From: Zygnema cylindricum | Taxonomy: Eukaryota; Streptophyta; Zygnematophyceae; Zygnematales; Zygnemataceae | Assembly (NCBI GenBank): GCA_037447655.1 | Contig: JBBHKE010001207.1 | Coordinates: 329,421-393,420 of the forward strand | DNA: 64,000 nt | Reading direction: 5' to 3' | Part shown: positions 55,010 through 64,000 of the stretch, piece after piece | Position numbering within the stretch: position 1 is the stretch's first letter | Layout: each line of letters begins with the position of its first letter | Notes under the pieces: model-generated | Told to the model about the DNA's origin: nothing | The model's input: only the letters and a program-made list of their open reading frames with translations | Databases searched by the model: none | Position numbers and translations under genes: made by a program

Positions 55010-56031
55010 AAGTCCTCAGAGTGGACAGCTTCCAAGAAGCCTCTAGGATAATCCTGAACCCTTTGTGTTTAAGCAAAAATAACTGCCACCCTGGCAGACA
55101 AAAACGCTGACCAACTTCACCCCTGTGAAGACAAGACTCCCCTGAGTCGATAGCAAAAAGAATCTTTGAATTTGCTCCCCTGAGCAGTAAGTTATGGGGG
55201 GTCAAAGTTGACCTTTTGTACAGAAGCTCTCTGGGAGAGGGGGTCCTATCTTCTAATTTTTCTAAGTCCTATCTCTCTCACAGACTCTATCTACTGATGT
55301 ACGGAACCAATCAGAATTGAGTTCCGTACGTAAAAGTACAGCCGCCGGTGTACTTTATGTACGGACATTGTACGACATGGCCAAAATGTCGACACATGTC
55401 AAATCCGGATTCGGTGCCATGATCTCCGGAGATTCTACGATCCAACGGAATTTCGCCACGCGTCATCCGATGTGGCGATGGCCACAAACCGCCGAAATCT
55501 TCCTCCGTGATCTCGGCGCTAATCCCGGCCGTCCGATTAAATTCAGATTTAATCGTGGCCGTAATAAATACATGCGCGGTATTTATTTCACTTCCGAAAC
55601 AAATGCGCGGTATTGATTCGTAATCCGTATTGTCATTCGTACCGGATCTATGCATCCCGTAAATCGTAACAGTTAAATGAATTATCGTACGTATTCTAAT
55701 TTATATAATTATCAAACTATATATCACGTAATACTACTGCTAGATCTAACGGCTAAGGCTACCGGCTATTTCCTGTCTGCCGGCCGGTAGGTACAAGGAT
55801 CAAATCCTGCCGCCGGCACATTCCTTTTAAATAAATAAATAAACCCTAGTATAAAATTCCCGTAAACCTCAGGATAGCCAAGGTAGCCATGGCTCTAGCT
55901 TCCTCTCCAATTTCTCAGTGACTGCGACAAGTTTGAGATTTGGAGAGAGAAGTTAGAGGTAGACTGCCTCGGCTTCTTTCTATATTTCTATTTAGACCTA
56001 GAAAATACTAATAAAACCATTAGTTTCTACA
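54990..56031 (-). repeat. 5' LTR of the young copia element
   Basis: Nearly identical to 49596-50637. It contains the gag ATG at 55007-55009, 20 bp before its end. Confidence 0.96.
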
Positions 56032-56857
56032 GAGAGGTGACTGTCTAAATATTATAAGTCCTACATCTCTCTCACAAACCCTATCTACTAAAGTACGCTC
56101 CAATCAGAATACTGTAAAGTACATAAAAGTACTACTGCCGATGTAATTTTTTACGACCTTTGTACGACAAGGCCATTGAGCGGACGCGTGTCCATTTTCC
56201 ACTTGTCCGTACGTTCCTCGGAATTCCCGCCACCGAATGTTATTTCTCCACGTGGCGCCAGTTCATGCCACGTCACTAAATGCCAAAGTGACCATTCCGA
56301 GATTTCGGCGATGGTGTGCGCCGTTGGATTCGACTCGAAATGCAATCTCAGCCGTTATAAATACTTGTGCAATATTTGTTTCGCTGTCGAAACAAAATGC
56401 GCGGTATCTGTTTCGAAAACGTACCGTGCTCCGTACTTTACAAAAACTGTATCTATGCATGTCGTATATAGTTTCAGTTAAATGAATTAGTTCATTCCTA
56501 AATATATAAATAAATATCTATCAAACCCTATAGCATTTAGCATTGATCCTAGACTAATAGGATAAAGTTGACCGCTATCGGCCAACTAGACGGATGGCAG
56601 GTACAGGGATCAACGGCAGGTACCGCGATCAAATCCTAGGTTAGTCAAGTATATTTTTAGTAACTTACAAAAAATAACTGCCTGTTGAGCTAAGGCATCT
56701 ATGGATCAACCACCCTCTCTATCCTTCAGTGACTAAAACAAGTAAGGGGGCTACAGAGTGGAGGTGGAGGCAGGCTGTCCGCCCTTTTCTTTTCCTTTTA
56801 TACTAACATATTTAAACCTAGAAATTACTCTAAAAATCTAATAATTTTAACAGTAGT

Positions 56858-57131
56858 GTAGTACAGTACTGCTGTTCCAGGTGTAGACATCGGATTAGTT
56901 AGTTTTCAGTAGATACTCTCTGTGAGTATAAAATTAGGACTTAGCCAAAATTGTAATTATCCAATATTGAGATCTAACTCTCTAAGGGACAGTTTTTGGG
57001 AAACTTCCAAGTGTTGAATCTTATAATATACTGGTTTAATTAGGCTGCAATTTTGGGAATTTGCAAACTGCATGTGATACTGTATTATTGTGGATTTTGG
57101 TGATATTTTGAAACTCTGATAACTTTTTGTG
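56858..57131. other. No gene seen
   Basis: AT-rich unrecognised spacer between the solo LTR and the next copia remnant. Confidence 0.5.
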
Positions 57132-58235
57132 TTATATCAAAATTGGCTGTTCGATAGGATTTTTGGTATCCTCATCTGTTATCTTTTCATATTGTGGTGT
57201 CACCTCGGGTGTTGTCTTTTCTTCCTTTTCCTTCTGTTGATTTGCAGATTTTCCTTTCTCCTCATCTTCATTTTCTTCATTTTCAAAGTTAAAGTTAGAA
57301 AATTGTCCCGGTTCGAATCTGATTTTAACTTCCTTATTAGATTTAAATGGATCAATAGACTTTCCTTCATTCATCACCACTATGTGTTTCACTAAAATGA
57401 TATCTCTCTTTTTCAATTGATATACTCGGTATCCTTTTGTACTCTCATCATATCTTACAAGGAATCTCAGTTTCCCCCTTCCTTCTAGTTTCCATTTAGT
57501 CTTATCGGAATCTAAACTGTAGACTTGACTTCCGAACACTCTCAAAATAGACAAATCTCGCTTTCTCCCTAACCATCTCTCATATGGTGTTTCTTCCTTG
57601 TTTACTGAAGTTAATACTATATTCTTGATGAAGTTAGCATAATTCATAGACTTTACCCAAAATTGCAATCCTATTGTCTTATCAGTTAGCATGCTTCTGG
57701 ACATATCTCCAAAAGTTTTGTTCACTCTTTCTGCTACTTCATTTTGCTCCAGATTATAGGGAACAGTTCTTTTATGATGGGATATCTTTTTCTTTAAGAA
57801 ATTTCTCAAATTCACTTGAGGTATATTCTTTTTTTTATTACTCTTTATCTCCTTTATTGAGGTTTCATGCAGTTTTTCACTCCACACTTTATATTTTTTT
57901 AAACATCTTAGTACCTTCAACTTATGTCTTAAAAAGTACACTTTAGTGTAACTAGACCACTCATCTGTAATGGTTACCATCCATCTCTTTCCCCTATGTG
58001 AAACATACCTGGCTGGTCCCTAAACATCAGTGTGAACTAGATCAAATACTTTCTCCCTTCTAAATGTGGTTGCTTTTAGAAATAGAAGTATATGAATCTT
58101 CCATTGAGCACATCCAATACATTCATCCGATATGTCATCATCCTCAAAAATATTACCCTCCACTATTCCCTTTTTCTTCACTTTCTTCAATCTATCTAGA
58201 TGCACATGCCCCAACCGTTTGTGCCAAAACATCAT
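57132..58235 (-). pseudogene. Copia integrase region, decayed
   Basis: 58235-58020 has the HHCC zinc region (FWHKRLGHVHLDRLKKVKKK, then CIGCAQWK) and the start of the core (VHTDV). 57980-57132 continues the core (MVTITDEWSSYTKVYFL) and the C-terminal region (ERWLGRKRDLSILRVFGSQV). The second acidic residue is lost: the RSDNG region reads IKSNKKKNIPQ. The Glu motif reads LEQNEVAERVN. The frame ends in an acidic Glu/Lys linker. Confidence 0.85.
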
Positions 58236-58352
58236 ATCACTTACACACGATTAGAAAACACTCTTTTTATTGCAAAGTACAATTATGAACATTCCTTCAC
58301 CACCCTTCTTGGCTATGAAATATACCTCATTCTCAAAGGTAGTTGTGAATAC

Positions 58353-58868
58353 TCATTTCTTAGTTCCTGTTTCAAACTCATTTTCATCTAAGACAGCTGT
58401 AGAGACTAGATTCTTGCTAAGCCGTGGAATGTCACGGACATATGAGAGTGTTAAAATTGAGGCCTTTCCATCAACTAGGACCTTTAAGTCAACAGTTCCA
58501 ACAAGGCTTGTGGTCTCTACTCTACCATCTCCATACTCTATTTCAACTGTTAAATCATTCCTCAGTTTAGTAAACCGCCTTTTATCTTTGCACATATGCA
58601 TCGAAGCTCTTGAATATATGATCCACCCCTCCTCGCGTGGGTCTCTTTTATCTCTGAAAGCACATTTTAAACTCCGTGGAATATCGGCATGCTTCTTGAT
58701 GGTTTTTGGATTGAGAAGGAGCTCCTCGAGCACATCTTCCGTCTCGGCTTCTTCATCTTGTTCCTCATCATAAACTTGAGTTAATAAAGCGTTTTTCTTT
58801 CCTCCATCCCTTGAATCTCGCTGTCTATCTTTTAGTCCGAGATCTGCAAGCTTGACACAATCTGCCAT
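58353..58868 (-). pseudogene. Copia protease region, decayed
   Basis: Reads from the end of the zinc knuckle (MADCVKLADLGLKDRQ) through an acidic segment to the protease. The active site WIVDSGAS of the intact copy is WIIYSRASMHMCKDK here, so the catalytic Asp and Gly are lost. Confidence 0.85.
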
Positions 58869-58869
58869 T

Positions 58870-59939
58870 TAGTGTCTTAGTTTTTTTACACAAGTGGCAT
58901 AGTCCTCCCCGAGGAGTTTCTCTCCCCTATCGGTAAAACTTGCCACCTCCTCGTCCTCTTCCTCTAAAGTTTCGATAGGGATCTTTCTTTTTTTTCTTAT
59001 CACGCTTCCACCAATCACATCCTACAGCCAAAACTTGGACACTTAGACTCCCTCTCCTAAGATCTATAGATCTTTCTTTTTTTTCTTATCACGCTTCCAC
59101 CAATCACATCCTACAGCCAAAACTTGGACACTTAGACTCCCTCTCCTAAGATCTATAGTGCTCTCTTTCACTATAAAAATCCCTACTGTATCATCCCAGT
59201 TCCAATTGCTATCTCCTATATCTTGCAATCGGTTAATGATATTCTCATACTCCTCATTTAGTTTCATCATTAGTGTGTTCACTCTTTCTCTCTCTGGCAA
59301 CGAGTTACCTGCACTCTCTAGCTCTCCATACAATGCTCCTAAATCATTACAAAAGTTCTTCATGCTTCCTCCTTTATAAGTGTAGGCTGCAATTTTATTT
59401 TTCTGCAAACTGTTGCAAATGCAATGACCCACTCTTATATTTGTTAACTAGTGATATCCAAATCTGAGATGAAGATCTGACATGCATGAGAGGAATAGCA
59501 ATGCCTTTCACTATACTTTTGAGAATTAAGAGTTTGGCAACCTTGTCATTATAGTTCCATTTTTTATATTCTTACTGCTCAGTCCAAGCCACTGTCACCG
59601 TTGCTAGTGGTGCTGTTGCCGTTATCGTCTTCGGCAAGGGTGTCACTCGAGGTGAAACTCCTCTTTTTTCTCCTTCCATGCAATCTCCTCTCCTTCCTCG
59701 TCATCGTCGTTGGTGATGATGGCAGTGGTTCTGGCTACTGAAGTGGTGGAGATGCCAGAGAACCATGTTCCTCCAAATCTGGGTGGAGGTGGACAACGAA
59801 TTTGTCCAGAAACAATACCCCATAGGTGCTTCTCACAAAGTTCCCCCTCCATCATCATTTTCCGGTAAAGAAAGTTTGATCCATCAAATATGGGCACCCT
59901 AGAGGGTGAGCCCATAACTTGCAATTCTCTAATCTGCAT
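58870..59939 (-). pseudogene. Copia gag, decayed, with internal tandem duplication
   Basis: 59939-59643 is the Gag N-terminus (CEKHLWGIVSGQIRCPPPPR). 59432-59064 is the UBN2-like core (AYTYKGGSMKNFCNDLGALY, then GDSNWNWDDTVGIFIVKEST). An ~88-bp block (TCTTTCTTTTTTTTCTTATC to CTCCTAAGATCTATA) occurs twice at about 58981-59157. Confidence 0.83.
58981..59157. repeat. ~88-bp tandem duplication in gag
   Basis: Two almost identical adjacent copies. A similar-sized duplication occurs in another copia element at 3807-3976. Confidence 0.85.
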
Positions 59940-60048
59940 TGACCCACAGACTGGGCAGCCTATATAAAGCCTCTAGGATAATGTATGCCCCCTTGACTTT
60001 CCGAATTAATAAGTGCCATCCTGGCACACAAGTATTCTCATCAACCTC

Positions 60049-61448
60049 GCAGTATATGGCCTCTTGCTCTGCTGTAAAAGAATTGATGTGGGTCAAGTCT
60101 TTGCTTGGTGAGCTTGGTCACCTTAAGAGTGGTGTGCAGAAAATATTTTGTGATAATCAGGCAGCAATCGCTATTTCCGCCAATCCTAAACATCATATTA
60201 AAGCTAAACACATGGACATTAGACTCAACTTTGTAAGAGAGAAAGTAGAAAACAAAATAATGTTTAGAGTATCGACCAGATAGTGAGATGGTAGCAGATA
60301 TGCTGACCAAACCTGTGCCTTCCCCTAAGCTAATTTTTGCAAGGAAAAGTGTGGTATGAAATTAAAGATTGACTAGAAAATAAGGGGAGTGTAGAAATTA
60401 ATGGTCTTTTTAAAGTATTTTCTAGGTCTGAATAGAAATAAAAAAGAAGCCGAGGCAGTCTACCTCTAACTTCTCTCTCCGAATTCTCAAACTTGTCGCA
60501 GTCACTGAGAAATTGGAGAGCGAGCTAGAGCCATGGCTACCTAGGCTATCCAGAGGTTTAAGGGAAAATATATTTTAGTTAGGGGCTTTATTTACTAAAA
60601 GATATATGCCGGTTACAGGATTTGATCCTGGTACCTACCGGCCGGCAAAATGCCGGTAGCCATTAGCTTTAGCTGTTAAGTCTAGAAGTAGTGGTACGTA
60701 ATATAGGGTTTGATAATTATTTAAACAATTATACGTAGAATAGTTCATTTAACTGTAACTAATTACGGGAGACATATATCCAGTAAAATGTAGAAGTACG
60801 GATTCCGGTACGGATAAGAAACCAATACCGCGCATTGGTTTCTTTAGTGAAACGAATACCGCGTATGTATTTATTACGGCTACGATTAAATGTGAATTTA
60901 ATCGGACAGCCGGAATTTACGTCGAGATCGCGAAAGAGGATTTCGGCGGTTTGTGGTCATCGCCACATCGGATGACACGTGGCAGAACGACATTGGATCG
61001 CGGCATCTCCGAGGATTAAGGGAGCTAATCCAGACATACCACGTGTCAAAATTTAGGCCATGTCGTACAGTATTCATACAAAAAGTACACCGGCAGCTGT
61101 ACTTTTGTGTACGGAGGAGACATGTGATTGGCTCCGTACATCAGTAGATAGAGTCTGTGAGAGAGATAGGACTTAGAAAAATTAGAAGATAGGACCCTCT
61201 CTCCCAGAGAGCTTCTGTACAAAAGGTTAACTTTGACCCTCCATAACTTACTACTCAGGGGAGCAAATTCAGAGATTCTTTTTGCTATCGACTCAAGGGA
61301 GTCTTGTTTTCACAGGGGTGAAGTTGGTCAGAGTTATTTTCTGTCAGGGTGGCAGTAATTTTTGCTGAAACACAAAGGGGTCAGGGTTATCTTAGAGGCT
61401 TCTTGGAAGTTGTCCACTCTGAGGACTTATGGATGTCTCAAAGTTTCA
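60049..61448 (+). mobile_element. 3' fragment of a plus-strand copia element: RNase H end, polypurine tract, 3' LTR
   Basis: 60049-60283 encodes YMASCSAVKELMWVKSLLGE and DNQAAIAISANPKHHIKAKH, nearly identical in protein to the young element. One frameshift near 60262 follows. AAAATAAGGGGAG precedes LTR 60390-61448 (TGTAGAAATTAATGG to CAAAGTTTCA). Confidence 0.88.
60390..61448 (+). repeat. 3' LTR, plus orientation
   Basis: Reverse-complement relative of 49596-50637. It includes the tRNA-like module (GGATTTGATCCTGG between TGCCGG and CCGGCA, 60607-60647). Confidence 0.88.
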
Positions 61449-62456
61449 CTCACAAGAAGTCTTTGGAGAACCCTGACCCGTTTTTGTTTCTGCAAGAATA
61501 ACTGCCACCCTGGCAGACAAAAACTCTGACCACCTTCTGCCTTATGAAGGCAAGACTCTCTTGAGGCGATAACAAAAAGAATCTCTGAATTTGCTCCCCT
61601 GAGCAATAAGTTATAAAGGGTCAAAGTTGACCATTTGTACATAAGCTCTCTGAAGAGAGGGTCCTATCTACGAAATTTTCCTAAGTCTTATCTCTCTCTA
61701 AAACTCTATCTACTGAAGTACCGCACCAATCAAAATATTGTGTCGTACAGAAAGATATTGGTGCTGATGTACTTTTTGTACGGCCATTGTACCACATGGC
61801 CAACCAGTCGACACATGTCATATTTGGATTCTATCCTCTAATCCCCGGAGATGTCGTAATTCAATGTGGTCGCGCCACGTTTTAATCGATGTGGCGGTGA
61901 GTGAAAACCTCCAAAATCCTATTCCGCGATCTCGACATCCTACGCGGGCGTCTGATCAATACCGGGTTTTAATCGTAGCTTTCATAAATCGTTGCGCAAT
62001 ATTTGTTTTGTTGTCGAAAAAAATGCGTGGTATCTATTTCGGAACCGTATCGTACTCCGTACTTTACAAAATTGTATCCATGCACGTTGTCTATAGTTGT
62101 CGTTAAATGAATTAGTTCACGCCTAACAGTTTATATATTTGTCAAACCCAGTATGTCTCAGCACCGTTCCTTGACTTGTATGATAAAGCTAACCGCTACC
62201 GGCTAGCTTGACAGACAGTAGGTACCAGGTTAAAATCCTGGGTCTGTTAAGTACCCGTTTAGTAAATCTACTAAAACATCTGCCTGTCTCTCTCTGGATA
62301 GCACGGACATCCATGGCTCTATCTCCCTCTTCAACCTTCGGTGAGTGCAACAAGTGTGGGAGCTGAAGAGAGGAGTTAGAGGCAGACTAACTCGGCTTTT
62401 TTTTCTGCATTTAATTTTAGACCTAGAAAATACTAAAAGAACCATTAATTTCTATA
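61449..62456 (-). repeat. Copia LTR, minus orientation, first ~38 bp missing
   Basis: Starts inside the LTR (ACAAGAAGTCTTTGGAGAAC) directly after the end of the previous LTR, and ends CATTAATTTCTATA. It includes the tRNA-like hairpin TTGACAGAC / GTCTGTTAA (62208-62250). The two LTRs are tail to tail. Confidence 0.8.
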
Positions 62457-63265
62457 AGATGTATATCATACTATACCACTTTTCAAAATATGGCTATAAT
62501 GTCATTATACAACCGAAACTCACTTTTCTTTGCTGACGCACTATCAATTTTAATGTCTTCTTTTCCAACTTTGTGTTTTCGAAAGAGAATCTTGAAGTGG
62601 GGGAAATCACGAAGTTGAAAGAAAGACAAAAGGGGCGCGAGGGGAATTCTCTTGAAAAAGACTTTCTGTATGATTTTGTTGGATTCTCGTCCACCTTAAC
62701 AAAAAACACATGACCTTTGCGACGTGTGAAAAATTGTGTGGTAGTCCATTGTCTCGTGAATCTATATCATCCAGGTGTTTGGATTCTACACATTTTGTGA
62801 TGGAGTGGTCACCTCCAGAGGTTGGTAGCCATAACAAAGCTGGATGGAGCAATTGCTTTGTGGATGAAGTCCATAATTGAATTGATTGTCAATATTTTCT
62901 CTCAGGCCCTTGGAAAACCACAATCTTATCATTTATAATTTTGTTCAGAAAAAACGCAACATAAAGAAGTGAGGCATGGTATGTTAAAGTACAAAATTTT
63001 GTAAAATACCTCACTTTTCGTCCAATGGAACTTCACCCTTTAGGAACATTTTTGTTTTCACACATCAGAAAACTTTGAAAAGTAGTAGGAAGAATCTCTA
63101 TTAAAAACGAAGTAACAAGACTAGGTAACGATTACATGGGAGCGTATCCTTACATAGATGTATCGTGAACGACAACGGGTATCGGCCGATTCGATCAGTT
63201 TTGTTTCCCTCTACACATCTGCATTAATGTAACGGTCAAAAAACTCGTTATGTTTGGAAGTTTAG
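62457..63265. other. No gene seen; dispersed repeat words
   Basis: 63009-63160 (CTCACTTTTCGTCCAATGGA, AAGTAGTAGGAAGAATCTC, GATTACATGGGAGCGTATCC) is related to parts of 11160-11260 and 14312-14333, so it is another copy of the inverted-repeat family. Confidence 0.5.
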
Positions 63266-63485
63266 TACACCTCGAATCGTTATTAGCTTCAAGGTTTTTT
63301 CGCCAGTTAAAACATAATTTCTCCGTACGAACTTGTCGTCTTTTCAATTTGAACCGCCAATCGGAAGCTGAGAATGTTACCTCTCAATCGCAACCATCAG
63401 ATCCATAATCTGACAAGTGTGTACGGAGAAAAGATTTTTAAAGTGGCTAAAAAAAACCTTGACGCTTATAACGATTCACGGTGTA
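63266..63485. mobile_element. MITE, 220 bp, TA-flanked
   Basis: TACACCTCGAATCGTTATTA to ATAACGATTCACGGTGTA. The interior is shared with 23606-23825 and 32317-32537. Confidence 0.88.
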
Positions 63486-63501
63486 CATAGTTCGAACTAA
63501 G

Positions 63502-64000
63502 TGTAGAAATTAATGGTCCGTTTAAAGTATTTTCTAGGTCTAAATAGAAATATAGAAAGAAGCCGAGGCAATCTACCTCTAACTTCTCTCTCCAACTCTC
63601 AAACTTGTCGCAGTCACTGAGAAATTGGAGAGGAAGCTAGAGCCATGGCTACCTAGGCTATCCAGAGGTTTACGGGAAATAAATATATTAGTTTATTTAC
63701 CGCTAGGTTTATTTACTAAAAGAATATGTGATGCCACCATGATTTGATACTGGTACCTGCTGGACGGTAAACAGCCGGTAGCCGGTAGCCTTATCCGTTA
63801 AGTTTAGACCTAATGTTACGTAACATAGGGTTTGATATTTAATTAAATATAAATACGTAGGATAATTCATTTAACTGAAACAGTTTACGGGAGACATAGA
63901 TCCAGTAATGTAAAAGTACGGATTACGGTACGGATAAGAAACAAATACCGCGCATTAATTTCTTTAGCGAAACGAATACCGCGCATGTATTTATTACGGC
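63502..64000 (+). repeat. Copia LTR start, runs off the right edge
   Basis: TGTAGAAATTAATGGTCCGT onward is collinear with the LTR starting at 60390, including GATTTGATACTGGTACCTG of the tRNA-like module. Whether it is a solo LTR or a full element cannot be seen. Confidence 0.85.

Larger units (their letters stand above)
49596..56031 (-). mobile_element. Young, nearly intact Ty1/copia retrotransposon (6436 bp)
   Basis: LTRs 49596-50637 and 54990-56031 (1042 bp each) differ by eye at only three positions (49664, 49680 and 50236 versus their partners). The 5-bp duplication GAGAG lies at 49591-49595 and 56032-56036. PBS, polypurine tract and a gag-pol frame with one nonsense codon are present. 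Gene order PR-IN-RT-RH marks it as copia. Confidence 0.97.
49356..56852 (-). repeat. Older solo copia LTR, split by the young insertion (49356-49595 + 56037-56852)
   Basis: The left part starts TCAAACTTTGTGTCCTCC, a mutated form of TGAAACTCTGAGACCTCC, and the right part ends TAATTTTAACA. No PBS lies on the left and no polypurine tract on the right, so it is a solo LTR of about 1.06 kb. The young copia element landed at GAGAG inside it. Confidence 0.8.
49351..56857. repeat. GTAGT target duplication around a split solo LTR
   Basis: GTAGT at 49351-49355 and again at 56853-56857 flank the LTR whose two parts are separated by the young element. Confidence 0.8.
57132..60048 (-). mobile_element. 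Copia remnant with gag, protease and integrase, lacking RT/RNase H and 3' LTR
   Basis: The body runs from a Gag start near 59939 (MQIRELQVMGSPSRVPIFDG) to the linker after integrase at 57132. Beyond that the element is gone. On the right, PBS (59905-59919) and the first ~125 bp of its LTR (59920-60048, TGCAATTCTC) remain, cut by a plus-strand copia fragment. Confidence 0.85.

Overview
This window looks like a repeat-saturated stretch of a eukaryotic nuclear genome. I found no convincing single-copy host gene, no rRNA or functional tRNA gene and no CRISPR array. Almost everything recognisable is a transposable element or its wreckage: Ty1/copia LTR retrotransposons on both strands, a family of TA-flanked terminal-inverted-repeat DNA transposons, one degenerate zinc-finger/reverse-transcriptase retroelement, and long microsatellites. 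GT-AG introns, copia dominance and scattered CCCTAAA motifs fit a plant or streptophyte alga, but this is only an inference. There are two assembly gaps (13472-13788 and 27031-27040).

Layout. 1-8.9 kb: the 5' end of a minus-strand copia element (LTR 798-1958), a 60-bp minisatellite, then a decayed minus-strand copia element with both LTRs (2535-8869). 8.9-16.9 kb: unannotated DNA with a diverged long inverted repeat (about 10620-11250 and 14730-15350) around a broken zinc-finger/RT reading frame (11906-13471) that runs into the gap. 17-21 kb: (CCCT)n, AT-rich hairpin repeats, two (GAT)n blocks and a tandem repeat of about 140-150 bp. 22-26.7 kb: a cluster of TA-flanked TIR elements of about 220 bp and about 541 bp, and a truncated long copy with a transposase first exon. 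27-33 kb: mostly unrecognised DNA with dispersed repeats.

33243-46925 is the centrepiece: a 13.7-kb element with matching TIRs and a TA target duplication. It carries a pogo/CENP-B-type DDE transposase gene in at least four exons. Joining exons 1-2 and 2-3 at GT-AG sites keeps the frame. A second, unrecognised reading frame (35608-37409) lies in the same orientation inside the 3-kb first intron. Its non-coding parts hold at least a dozen palindromes of the type AGCGACGA...TCGTCGCT. A 4.1-kb gag-only copia element (38708-42848, target duplication CCTTG) sits in another intron. The transposase is dead: first catalytic Asp replaced, stops, frameshifts and a missing DDE middle. The 541/544-bp elements at 22510 and 24182 are its deletion derivatives, and one has a related empty site close by.

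47-64 kb is a copia graveyard holding one young element (49596-56031). Its LTRs are 1042 bp with three differences by eye, and its target duplication is GAGAG. It interrupts an older solo LTR (target duplication GTAGT). Its gag-pol frame is open except for one TGA where a sister copy has Cys.

Across the copia elements three features recur. The primer-binding site matches the anticodon arm of initiator tRNA-Met (half-tRNA priming, as in Drosophila copia) instead of a tRNA 3' end. The gag frame starts inside the LTR and reads through the PBS. The LTRs carry a tRNA-like, Pol III A/B-box-like module on the antisense strand.
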